A DNA stretch of 64,000 bases from Ciona intestinalis (taxonomy: Eukaryota > Chordata > Ascidiacea > Phlebobranchia > Cionidae), in contig NW_004190506.2 in assembly GCF_000224145.3 (NCBI RefSeq), positions 1-64,000 on the forward strand. The letters are read 5' to 3'. Shown here in pieces: positions 12,901 to 36,258 of this stretch (its first letter is position 1; the number at the start of each line of letters is the position of its first letter). The translations under genes and the position numbers were made by a program. Under the pieces are notes generated by a model, which saw only the letters and a list, made by a program, of their open reading frames with translations, had not been told where the DNA came from and did no database searches.

Positions 12901-13265
12901 GAATGTTATTTGATTACTACCAAATGGGACGAGAAAATAGATTGAAAAGGTTTCTTCCCTCACCCTACTATATATGTTATATATATTGTATAAAGGTGTA
13001 TATTAGACATTCATAGTAAAAAGTAGGAATTAATGTATAGATCATATCTTCTTTTCTACTACTGTAAAACTGAGAACTTTATAAAGTTTTGTACCTTAAA
13101 CTCTGTTAGTGTAATCTAAGGGGGTTGTTTGAAATTCTTCAATTTGGTTTAACGTTACGGATCTTAAAAACCAGTTTTTGGTTTTAAATTCACAACTAAC
13201 TTGTTTCTTGTTGTTTTTAGGAAAACGATTTCGATCGACTGGCTTTACAATATGCCCCTGCATGA
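9949..13265 (+). CDS. COPE: Coatomer subunit epsilon
   Basis: Epsilon-COP, the TPR-rich subunit of the COPI coat that works in Golgi-to-ER and intra-Golgi transport, pairing with alpha-COP. Eight exons: 9949-10044, 10280-10459, 10931-11067, 11383-11436, 11712-11832, 12212-12328, 12630-12773, 13221-13265. All junctions are GT-AG, phases agree, and the total is 297 residues (human about 308). The N-terminus [17 protein letters not shown], the middle [30 protein letters not shown] and the C-terminus [13 protein letters not shown] follow the vertebrate protein closely. The start is set by the first in-frame ATG before the DELFDVKN block. It shares a 570-bp head-to-head upstream region with HFM1. 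Introns carry short interspersed repeats. Nothing is broken. Confidence 0.97.
12804..12974. mobile_element. Inverted-repeat element, family A
   Basis: In the last COPE intron; starts TAGGCTGGGGGGAAGAAGGG and ends CACCCTACTATATA. Confidence 0.8.
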
Positions 13266-14071
13266 TGGAATTGGATATTAGATGATTATTTCGTATGGAA
13301 TATAATGTGTAGGGTGTGATGTGCAATATATGCAAAGTCACCTTTACATTATGTTCATATTTAATGTATGGTTATGTAATGTTGCCATGTATATATATCT
13401 TGTCCGTATGGAAAATATAACAGATAGCGAAAGTACTTGCTCGGCTGTGGTAAAAATGGATTGGTTGTTGTGTGTGCTGAAGAACTGAAGATAAAGGTTT
13501 AGGGAACACTGTATAGTAGGGTGAAGTTCATGTTTCTATTCTAAGCCAAAAACCTGATCTGAAAATATGTGGTATTATGTGCTGACACCATTCATCTTAC
13601 CCCACAGAAGAGGTGTAGGAAACACAATATATAGTAGGTTGGGATACCATATTAAAAACAGGATTAGATGGGATATTATGCGCTAATGGGATATTATGCG
13701 CTAACGTTATATATTACCCAACAGTACTACTATATTATTAATAGTAGCACAGGCATAAAATATGCCGGTCAAAAAAGGGCATTAAAATGAACAGATTTCA
13801 AATAGAATCACATTTCTCACCATTTAGTTTTGTACTTAACATAATACACTATAGGCTGCATATACATTTACAATGTGACTTCTAAAAGCAAGAGTACAAA
13901 GTGACACTGAACACGGAAACACTTTTCACAGTTTTATAATTTAGTTTTGGGCAGTAAAACTGTCATTCAAGCTTATTTAGATTTACAGAAAACACAGAAA
14001 AAAGGCAACAATAGTTACATTTTGCATTGGAAAATGTCATGGCACTGGATATAGGCTGGCAATCCATATAG

Positions 14072-14385
14072 CAGTGCTTCTTAAACATTTAGAGCCAGAC
14101 CCAGACACCCATTTGATAAAACCATCATTGCGAAATTTAGTCAAAAGATGATACAGCAGAGTGCGGTAGACATGGGACACCCTTTATTCTATTTTTCCCA
14201 TTCTATTTTTGATAGTGAACAAAAACCGTATCCTTAGACTCCCATAGAATGTTGTTAATAGTTTAAAACACGATCAGGATGTTTGGATATTATGTGCTAA
14301 AGATGTCCCTTCACCCCCACTCTACCATACTATTGTCTTATGTTCTACAAATAAGAACAAGTCTCGAAGTTTAAGAACCACTACC
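14072..14385. mobile_element. hAT-like element carrying a nested family A copy
   Basis: Ends CAGTGCTTCTTAAAC...GTTTAAGAACCACTA are inverted repeats, with an imperfect duplication CCATATAG/CCATAAAA. A family A element occupies about 14165-14330 inside it. Confidence 0.7.
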
Positions 14386-15040
14386 ATAAAAGAAATGCCG
14401 CCTATATATATAGTTATATATTGGTACTGTGTAAAGGAACATATTTAACTCACACAGACCAGAAACTGGTTGTTGTGACAACACCCATGTTTTCATCAAC
14501 AGATGTGCAAATAAGCAAGTGGTAAAATGAATGAACACAATAAACGTGAATGTAAAACCGGTGGAAAACTTGTTTAAAACATCAACTGTGCGAATAAAAA
14601 GAAATATTGTGCCTGAACTAAATGTAAAAAACAACTTAAATGAAATATACAGAAAACGGTGAAACATAAAATGAAAATAAACAGCAATTACAATATTGTG
14701 GAAATATAAATAAAAGCCAAACACCCAAAAAGTTAACACCAAATGTAAGTACGTGATAAAAGTGATTTTTAATTTAAAGACTTAAGATGTGCCCGCTTTT
14801 TCCACTATTTGTCAAAACTATTTTCATAAATAAATTTAAAAATCATGAACAAAATTACATTCTTTCGCAACCCTTTACACCATAATTAAACATTCAAGTA
14901 GAAATATCATATTATTATAACTACTAAATGAGCTGTTTAAATACAAAATGTGTTTGCAATAAAAGTTTGATGACAAATATATTTTAACCTGTATATTTTA
15001 AATATCACCACTATTTATTCTAAGAGTCATATATATTACA

Positions 15041-15203
15041 GTGGGGGAAGACAGGACACCTTAAGCACAAAAATATCCCAAAATTGTGTGTGGGAATCTT
15101 GGGGATACGGTTTTATAATTTTTTAAATGTTCTCTATTTACTACCAAATGGGACAAGAAAATATGATCAAAAAGGTGCCCCATCTTCCCCCACCCTACTA
15201 TAT
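15041..15203. mobile_element. Inverted-repeat element, family A
   Basis: CAGTGGGGGAAGACAGGACACC to CATCTTCCCCCACCCTACTA-type end, between COPE and RPH3A. Confidence 0.8.
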
Positions 15204-15570
15204 ATTAAGCAATATAAAATGCAACTAGGTAGTACTGACATATATGTGCACTTGAAAAATAAACTTTAAATATGAATCTAGATTTCCAATAAAATTATGT
15301 CATGGTTAAAATGTTAATATAATATTAACTGTGTTGTATCATTTAGTAGCACCTTGTGTGTTGGGGTAATAAGCCAACTCTGGCCCAAATCTCAGGTCCC
15401 ATGGTGTGCCTCACTGAAGAACCTCACCCACATAGAATAAAATGTGCATATATAATGTTTGGGTAATGAGCCAACTCTGACCTAATTGCAAGGTCCCATG
15501 ACATGTCCTATCACACTTACAGAGATGTCATGTTAAAACAATATCATAAAAACTTGCCAATCTTGAGCAG

Positions 15571-28895
<13,325 letters not shown>

Positions 28896-29325
28896 TATCC
28901 GAGTCATCTTCTTCCTGCTGTGTCTTTAGAAACCACACTGCTCTACTACACGTCTCTTCATTGCTGTACTTCAGACAGACGCTACTTTTCTCTCTTCGTG
29001 ATGTGCCGCGCGTAGTATGGTTGGTTTTGTTTATGCCCCGCAACGTGTGTAACGTGTTTCTATTTATAAACTAAAACCCATTTCAGTTAAACTAACATAG
29101 AGAACGTGCATATTTTTAGCAGAAAACTCCTTTCTCTATAAAATTACTTGGATTTAACCTAAATAGCCGAATGTTTAAGCAACGCACCCCGATTGTTTAA
29201 CACGAGTTACAAATATATGTTATTTCTACATAGTGACGATTTGCAGCTTGGTAACGAAGGTACGCTAACAAAAAAAACATAATTTCGTCCAAATTGAAAT
29301 AAATTTCCCCAATTTTAAAGCCGAA
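28896..29325. promoter_or_regulatory. Shared RPH3A/RIIAD1 upstream region
   Basis: 430 bp between divergent start codons. It contains the presumed RPH3A 5' UTR (down to about 29000) and an AT-rich stretch before RIIAD1. No repeat element is seen in it, which is notable beside the repeat-filled introns. No clear core-promoter motif was recognised. Confidence 0.45.
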
Positions 29326-30595
29326 ATGGCAAGACCACAGCGGTTTCCGCCTCATGGAATGGAAGATTATGATCTAGGTGCTTTATCAGACGAACAACAA
29401 GCAACTTTGAGCAGTTTTAAGGTGAAAATATTGTTCGCATATTGCCAAATACCTTTATTACTACGTATATGTTATTATTACAAAACTACATATATGTTCG
29501 TTTTAAACTTATTCTTTATCGACGTTTTAGGGGTTACTAATTATATTTGAATAAAAGTCTTATAATAAACCTATGAATGTATATATTTTTTGTTCGATCA
29601 TATATACTTCTGATTCCAACAAACTTTGTTTGTTTTTATGTGGATTAAATATTTTATTTAAATATGATTATGCACAGATTAACACACGAATGCAAAATGA
29701 AGATTATTTAAGAACTCATCCAGAAGTTGATGTTTTGATATCTGGATTTTTAAGGTAAAACCAATATATTGTGTGAGCTGTAATGTAAATAAAAATGCTC
29801 TTGAATGTAACTTACTTTATCCTCGCGTGGCCGGAAAACGACAGTCGTTATAACACGGGTTTAACACCTCGTGCAAGCTTACGAGTTACCATGTATGTTA
29901 CTTTGTGGGTAATTATTTTTTGGGGGATTTTTTTCATTTTTTTATNNNNNNNNNNNNNNNNNNNNNNNNNNNNNNNNNNNNNNNNNNNNNNNNNNNNNNN
30001 NNNNNNNNNNNNNNNNNNNNNNNNNNNNNNNNNNNNNNNNNNNNNNNNNNNNNNNNNNNNNNNNNNNNNNNNNNNNNNNNNNNNNNNNNNNNNNNNNNNN
30101 NNNNNNNNNNNNNNNNNNNNNNNNNNNNNNNNNNNNNNNNNNNNNNNNNNNNNNNNNNNNNNNNNNNNNNNNNNNNNNNTAGTGACCACTGGGTTAAAAG
30201 CAATTGTCGTTAAGTTGTCTTGCCCAAGGACACATACGCCCAACAATGGTAGCAGCGGACGAGCCTTGAACCAATTACCTAATGGTTACAGGCAAGCGCG
30301 CTAACCACTACGCCACGGCGCCGGACGCTTCTAGCAATAATTTGGCTGACCAACATTTCAATATCCCATTCAAGTCGTCTTTATCAGGGCGAAATAACAA
30401 GCAATAAATGTGAAAAAAAGTGGTTCGAACTATGCCCAATTAACATGAATTCCTAAGTTTTGATATCTTTATTACAGAGAACTTCTTCTAAGACGACCGA
30501 ACCATGTACGAGAGTTTGCGGCTGCTTACTTCATCAACCCAGACCTGCCAGCTGCAGTGAAAGAAAAAGTCGCACAAAATCAGAACAAGTCATAA
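29326..30595 (+). CDS. RIIAD1: RIIa-domain protein RIIAD1
   Basis: Small protein built on the dimerisation/docking fold of PKA regulatory subunit II, a fold that binds amphipathic helices of anchoring proteins; in other animals family members are often ciliary or sperm proteins (known of the family, not shown here). Three exons: 29326-29421, 29678-29754, 30478-30595, with GT-AG borders and matching phases, giving 96 residues (human 92). The conserved core reads INTRMQNEDYLRTHPEV, LISGFLRE, LLLRRPNHVREFAAAYF. Its second intron holds a SINE and an assembly gap. The gene starts 430 bp from the RPH3A start codon on the other strand and stops 21 bp before the ANKRD16 stop codon. Confidence 0.93.
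29797..30322 (-). repeat. tRNA-headed SINE, full length but gapped
   Basis: Read on the minus strand it starts GCGCCGTGGCGTAGTGGTTA (A-box like) with GGTTCAAGGCTCG (B-box like), and ends in the common tail near 29800. In RIIAD1 intron 2. Confidence 0.88.
29946..30179. other. Assembly gap (234 N) inside a SINE
   Basis: Lies within the reverse-oriented SINE in RIIAD1 intron 2; both sides are recognisable SINE sequence, so the gap interrupts one repeat copy. Confidence 0.97.
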
Positions 30596-30611
30596 ATACT
30601 TGGCACCAATT

Positions 30612-30617
30612 TTTATT
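30612..30617 (-). terminator. ANKRD16 poly(A) signal overlapping its stop codon
   Basis: Minus-strand AATAAA whose first base is the last base of the TAA stop. Cleavage 10-30 nt further would fall in the last codons of RIIAD1 on the other strand. Confidence 0.6.
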
Positions 30618-31906
30618 TATGAGAATTTAAACGTCTTTTTACTTTTTATTTCATGTGGTTTCCGGCCAGTATTGTCCAACGCACTCACATCTGCACCAAG
30701 TTTTATTAAACACTCAACAGCTTCAACTGAATCTGCTTTATAAGCAAGATGCAGAGCAGTTTGACCTTTAAAACCATTTTCAACTTTAATTCTTTCATTT
30801 ATATCGCAATTATAAGACTCGACCAAATGTTGAATTGAAACGCTCTGGTTAGCTTCGGCAGCAATATGTAGACAATTTCTTCCCATTGAGTCAACATCAA
30901 ACAACGACAATCCACATGAAGCTATGTAGTCAACAATAGCAACATTTCCACTACGCACACCATCCATTAGAACAGTGCTTCCGCACACATCTCTTGTTTC
31001 CAGACTCGATTTTGCAGTGTTGACCAAAAATTTTAAGACTTCAGTTTTCCCATGCAAGGCAGAAGTGTGTAGTGGGGTCCTTCCATTTGTACTTACTGTG
31101 CTGGCAATACAGGGTTCTGTGGCAAACAAATACTCAATAATCTCCATATCACCTTCACGACAAGCAATATGGAAGCAGTTCCAACCATCCTGTGTTAATA
31201 CAATGAAGTTAATGGTAAATTAAATCAAGAACAGGTTCAGTACTTAGGTAAGGGTCAGATTTAGTAGAAAACTAGAATGAATGAAAAGTGTCCTAGCATG
31301 GATAAGCAATGTCAGTCATTATAACATGGGTGTTCTGCTTCATACACCTCGTGCCCACTTACAAGCACAACACACTTAACTTAGTGGGTTTAACTTGGCT
31401 TTGAATGCATAGTTAGTGCGAAAATGACATTCTATGAGACTTTTACCAACACCATTGCTATACTTAATTTACCACATAAATACCTTATTGACTAAGTGCA
31501 ATTTGGCACCGGCATTTACCAATGCTGTTACACAGGGCAAGTTGTTGATTTTGGTGCACGCCATCATTAGAGGGGTCCAACCTGCTTTCTTCAAAGGATT
31601 CACATTTACTTCATTTTTGAGCAAATATTTAACGACATTGGCACGGCCATTACAAGCAGCTTCATGTAGTGGGGTTTTCCCATCTAAATTAACTGGGCTT
31701 AAAGTCACATTCCAGCAGGTATGGGAAGTTTTTAACATCCCCAATTTTCCATGTCTGCACATCATATGGACAGGAAAGTCCCCAGATTTCTGATGAGGTG
31801 TTTGAAGCAGCTCTGTGACATCACAGTCAGTTCCAGAAAGGAGAAACTTATTAAATTCCTCTGTATTAGAATGTTGTATGATCTTCCAAAGACGACTTTG
31901 TGTCAT
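30617..31906 (-). CDS. ANKRD16: Ankyrin repeat protein ANKRD16
   Basis: Nine or so ankyrin repeats in 331 residues (human 361). In mammals ANKRD16 binds alanyl-tRNA synthetase and captures misactivated serine through lysine side chains. Two exons: 31484-31906 and 30617-31189, phase 0 join. Diagnostic blocks are LKKAGWTPLMMACTK, NKDGWNCFHIACREGD and NGRTPLHTSALHGKTEVLKF, which line up with LKKADWTPLMMACTR and NKDGWNSFHIASREGD of the human protein. The C-terminus is shorter than in human and ends in a basic stretch. The stop codon overlaps by one base a minus-strand AATAAA, so the 3' end is very compact and faces RIIAD1. Confidence 0.93.
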
Positions 31907-32111
31907 TGGTGTAATTGGAAACTGAAATGCATATATAAGTTAAAAAAGTAACAATAAATGTTCTGCCTTTGTAGCATTACCAATGTGTACATACACAAAA
32001 CTAGATATTAACATGAAAAATTAATATAATAAAAACACTAACTTTATAATGAACACAAAGAGCCTTTTTTAAAACATGGATAAAAGCATCTAACCTTAAA
32101 AAAGTTGGTAT

Positions 32112-32750
<639 letters not shown>

Positions 32751-33228
32751 CTAACAATGCTGTAATTTATCTAACAGATTGTGTTTAAAATCATGTACAC
32801 CTCACCTGCATAATTGGAACATTAAAATTTTATTTGCATACAACAATTACGTAATATTAGATTTGTAACACATGTTTAAATGGGGTTAATGCATTAGGTA
32901 GATATGTAATTTCATTTAGCCAGGAAATAGTACATGTTAAGAATGTATCATCTTTTTTTGCAACACAACACATAATATGGGTTAATATATTTTGACGAAA
33001 TAATGGCATTAGTTTGGATTTTGGATAGAAGACATAAATATAACACATTTAAATTTGCTCTTTTGTTTTTCAAACTGATATCCAATCCAACTAGACTGGA
33101 TAAATTATTAACCAAAGTTGACTAAAGCTGCTAGAAATAAATTATTGATGGAAAAATGCTCAAAACCATTTTGTAACAACTGCTATAATTTTGCTGCCAT
33201 AATTAAAACACATGTCTGTTTTAGGTTG

Positions 33229-33477
33229 TTAACCCTTTAGCTCTTTAACCAAAGCAATGTACTGCTTCTCTGCATCACTTTGAGCCAACCCCTTCTTTCC
33301 ATTCCAAGCATCCCATTTTGCTTTTCCCTTCAGGTCAAACATCCCAGGTCTGTCTGTATTACAATCGCCAATGGTGGCTTGCTTGTAAAGTGCATACAAG
33401 TCAAGAAGTTTCTCATCTGACGGACGTGTTGGCAAATTCTTTGCAGCTTCTGCTGCTGCATTAAATTCGGCGGACAT
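33229..33477 (-). CDS. DBI: Acyl-CoA-binding protein, single exon
   Basis: Cytosolic four-helix protein that binds medium and long-chain acyl-CoA esters. The 82-residue reading frame is intact and has the family length. Conserved features: [15 protein letters not shown] with the YKQAT ligand motif, [19 protein letters not shown] and the final helix [10 protein letters not shown]. The start is the ATG before [14 protein letters not shown]; a further in-frame upstream codon is only TTG. There is no intron in the coding part, unlike vertebrate DBI. It sits between MLX and the C5orf63-like gene on the same strand. Symbol is given by family; several ACBP paralogues can exist in one genome. Confidence 0.93.
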   Translation of the reverse strand: MSAEFNAAAEAAKNLPTRPSDEKLLDLYALYKQATIGDCNTDRPGMFDLKGKAKWDAWNGKKGLAQSDAEKQYIALVKELKG

Positions 33478-33926
33478 CTTTAACAATTATGCAAGTTTGG
33501 TAACTTATGAAAAATCAGTAACCCTGGAAAACGGTGAAACAAAGTTAAATTAGCATGTGTAAGTGAAAACTGCTGTTAATGTTAATACATTTTCAAACAT
33601 TTTTACCAACAGCTGCTTGGCTACAAGTTTTAGGGTGTGGTGGGTATTTCACATTAGATCAATATAATTATATTAGGAGGTCTTTTTGAAGGCTGTTAAT
33701 TTTAAGTCATGGCAGATTAAAATAAATGCTGATAAGGCAGCAAGAAAGAAAAGACAATAAAAAAGACAAAACAAAATAATAATAAAACACGATTGTCATC
33801 AGTTAGCCAGAAGCACCATACTGTACTAAAAACAAATTCAACAATACAGTACATTTTGTCATTTTAAAACGTGCATGTGCTATACCATAGACAATTGAAC
33901 TTTGCAACTTAAATATAAGAAAAAAG

Positions 33927-34643
33927 TCAAAAGCGCTGGGAACCATAATACGTGGTACTAGATGCCATACCAAGTACTTCATTTACAATGTTTCTTAACA
34001 TAGGAGGCTTACAATGCTCCTCAATCCAGTTAATAATGCCATGAGAGACATCTTGAAATGTATTGGTTGTAATTGTTGAGTTAAAAGTTACAAATAATTT
34101 TTCCATTACTTGCTGGAAAATATTGAACTTAACTTCCTCTGAAACTTTTCCTTGCGCCCCATCGCTGAATTTCATTTGTTGCTTCACAATTTGCTCATAA
34201 CTTGCTTTCATAATAGCAAGTGCCATTTTCTCTTTACGAAGCTGGTTTAACTCTTCAATCTGTTTCTTCTTTTGCTGCTGTAGAAACTCCACATAGTTAA
34301 GTGATCGCTGCAGAATCACAGCTTTGCTTAATTTCTGTGATCCTATAACATCCGCTTGCTGGACCAGGTTAGGGACAATGAGTTGAAGTTCATCATATCC
34401 TTTCCTGATCGCTTCTCTTCTTTTCTTCTCTGCTTGGGTGTGCGCCTCTCTTCTTCGCTCCTTATACGATTGATGATGTTTATCACTTGTGTCTTCATCT
34501 TCCTCGTCAGTGTTTGGCACAGAGGATGCCGCACTTGAAGGGTTTGATATTTGCAATGTGTTCGTAGCCATCTCTACATCAATGTGGGATGGAGAGTCAC
34601 TAAGGTGATCAAAACTTGAGTCATTGTAACTTGAACTCGACAT
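33927..34643 (-). CDS. MLX: Max-like protein X (bHLH-ZIP), single exon
   Basis: Transcription factor that dimerises with MondoA/ChREBP and Mad family proteins and binds carbohydrate response elements in glucose-regulated genes. The frame is uninterrupted for 238 residues (human short isoform 244 or so). N-terminal 55 residues are Ser/Asp rich. The basic region and first helix read RRREAHTQAEKKRREAIRKG, helix 2 includes GSQKLSKAVILQRSL, and a leucine zipper with QQQKKKQIEELNQL follows. The C-terminal MLX-specific region is present, including VKFNIFQQVM and GIINWIEEHCKPPML. Lack of introns in the coding part differs from vertebrate MLX. Identity is certain from the whole length. Confidence 0.95.
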   Translation of the reverse strand: MSSSSYNDSSFDHLSDSPSHIDVEMATNTLQISNPSSAASSVPNTDEEDEDTSDKHHQSYKERRREAHTQAEKKRREAIRKGYDELQLIVPNLVQQADVIGSQKLSKAVILQRSLNYVEFLQQQKKKQIEELNQLRKEKMALAIMKASYEQIVKQQMKFSDGAQGKVSEEVKFNIFQQVMEKLFVTFNSTITTNTFQDVSHGIINWIEEHCKPPMLRNIVNEVLGMASSTTYYGSQRF

Positions 34644-34895
34644 TTCAGCAATTAAACTCCGACATAAATGCTGTTATATAATCATCCAGTATAGAATCTT
34701 AAGCCTAACCAACCTAATATGATTGAAAGAAAAGAATGAACATATAACTTATACAACACCTTACAAGCCACCAAAATCTGTATAGGCTAGTGCAATCATT
34801 ACAAGAAAAATAGAAGTATTAAAAAAACGAAACAGTTTTACAAAACAGCAACAATTTACAATGTATTACAATCACAACTGAATATATAACTGATA

Positions 34896-35750
34896 TTAGC
34901 TTTTATATGAGTCTGGCACAAGTAAAACGCTGTCTGTGTGTTTATTTTCGAGCAGCCTGTCTAAAATTATTCCAACAAAAGTCTCATGTTCTGTATGTGT
35001 CACATGATTAAAATTAACGGGCTGAAACTTCCAGCCCAGATGTGAATGACAGCGCGGGCATGTAGTGATCCTCCACACATAACCAGGGAACCAAGAAGCT
35101 TCTGAAAATGCCTATAAATTATAATAAAAAGTTTAATTTTTTCTGAAATGTGCTCCGAAAAATCATTGACAAAATTAGTTGACAAATTATGTTTTGCTGA
35201 TGATCTTTTTAATTCAAAAGCATTAAGTTAAAAAGTTTATTTTTGTGCAAAAATGCCAGAAAATCATACACATAATTTTTCTCTACGAACAAAGTAACGA
35301 ATCAACTTATTTAAAAAAAGCAAATTGGTGAAAATTTAAAATGCCACTCACCAAAGTGGTATGAAAAGTTGACTATATTAAAACTGTACCTGTTCGTGTG
35401 CATAAACATTAGCAGTGGAAAAAGTCACAACATTAAATTGCATCTTTTGCGGATTTTGAAACAGTTGAATTTTAACTTTTGGTATGTTTAGTAACGTTTC
35501 GTTCCAGCACTTCAACGCAAGTGGGCTTTGGTGATGTGCAAACTGTTTTGGGTTTGCAATCGTTTCCCCACACTTTCTGCACAGAAAAGAGTCTAGAAAT
35601 ACATGATACAAAAGGTCTAAATCGTATAATTTCTGTAAACTTTAACAAACGGTTCTTACCGATTGTATCATCGTCGTGATTTGTACAGTTTATAAAAGAC
35701 AGCCTAATCAAATTCAAAACTAGTATAAAACTAGCTGCTTTAAAAAACAT
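34896..35750 (-). CDS. Secreted CULT-domain protein (cereblon thalidomide-binding fold)
   Basis: Three exons: 35660-35750, 35390-35592, 34896-35111, phases agree, total 169 residues. Residues 1-22 form a signal peptide ([14 protein letters not shown]...). The rest is a single CULT domain. Zinc-binding pairs are CRKC and CPRC. The segment [10 protein letters not shown]...HLGWKF keeps the three tryptophans that form the thalidomide/uracil-like pocket in human cereblon (Trp380, Trp386, Trp400 there). The Lon-like and DDB1-binding parts of cereblon are absent, so this is not cereblon but the secreted single-domain group known from some animals. Natural ligand unknown. A perfect CRE (TGACGTCA, 35868-35875) lies 118 bp upstream of the ATG. 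Confidence 0.9.
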
Positions 35751-36258
35751 AGTTTGTTCTATATAATAGCTGTCCTATTTCTGTTAACACGAATGCTGGT
35801 AACGCATTATTCCGCAAATGTTTTACAAGCCTTTGCTACTCTGAACTCGCGCAGCACGTATCTCGTATGACGTCACAATCATAATGAGCGCTCAGCGCGA
35901 CTCTGCGCGATGGCGTGACTCGGCATGGCTCACTGATCGTGGCAACCGACAGTTCCCTGCCATACGCGTGAACACGCAACGGTCAAAACACCGTTAATGG
36001 CCTAATCGATTCAAAACAGATTAAAACCAAGTGTTAGTTGTCTAAAAGTATAGTTTCAATGTCTTTGACTGACCCACCGTTGTCATACAGATTGTAATTT
36101 TGGGTTGACCCACGGCCAACTCAGCAGTTTATATATATACGGACTCCGGTACTTAATAGGAAGTCGTATTTAGAGCCATAACTAAGCACGAGAAACATTT
36201 TGTGTGGCTATTTTCCCTTTAAAGACCGTACAAAAAACACACTGTATTATTAATATAT
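35751..36258. other. Intergenic, FBXO39 3' end to CULT 5' end
   Basis: Includes a GC-rich patch with the CRE at 35868-35875 and no repeat element. The FBXO39 3' UTR comes from the right-hand side. Confidence 0.55.
35868..35875. promoter_or_regulatory. CRE palindrome upstream of the CULT gene
   Basis: Perfect TGACGTCA, 118 bp upstream of the CULT protein start codon, in a GC-rich patch (35840-35960) that differs from the AT-rich surroundings. Confidence 0.45.

Larger units (their letters stand above)
13266..15570. other. Intergenic, COPE to RPH3A (3' ends facing)
   Basis: 2.3 kb between convergent stop codons. Holds both 3' UTRs, the nested hAT/family A pair (14072-14385), another family A copy (15041-15203) and family C pieces (15360-15500). 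A 123-codon minus-strand frame at 14371-14742 is Phe-rich and AT-driven and is not called. Confidence 0.7.

Noticed and set aside
14371..14742. 123-codon open frame on the minus strand, Phe/Tyr rich
   Set aside because: Composition follows AT-rich DNA, no family resemblance, lies downstream of the RPH3A stop and overlaps the end of a hAT-like element. Most likely 3' UTR or intergenic noise.
29795..30304. Long open frames across 29946-30179
   Set aside because: They are open only because the region is N; the real sequence on both sides is SINE.
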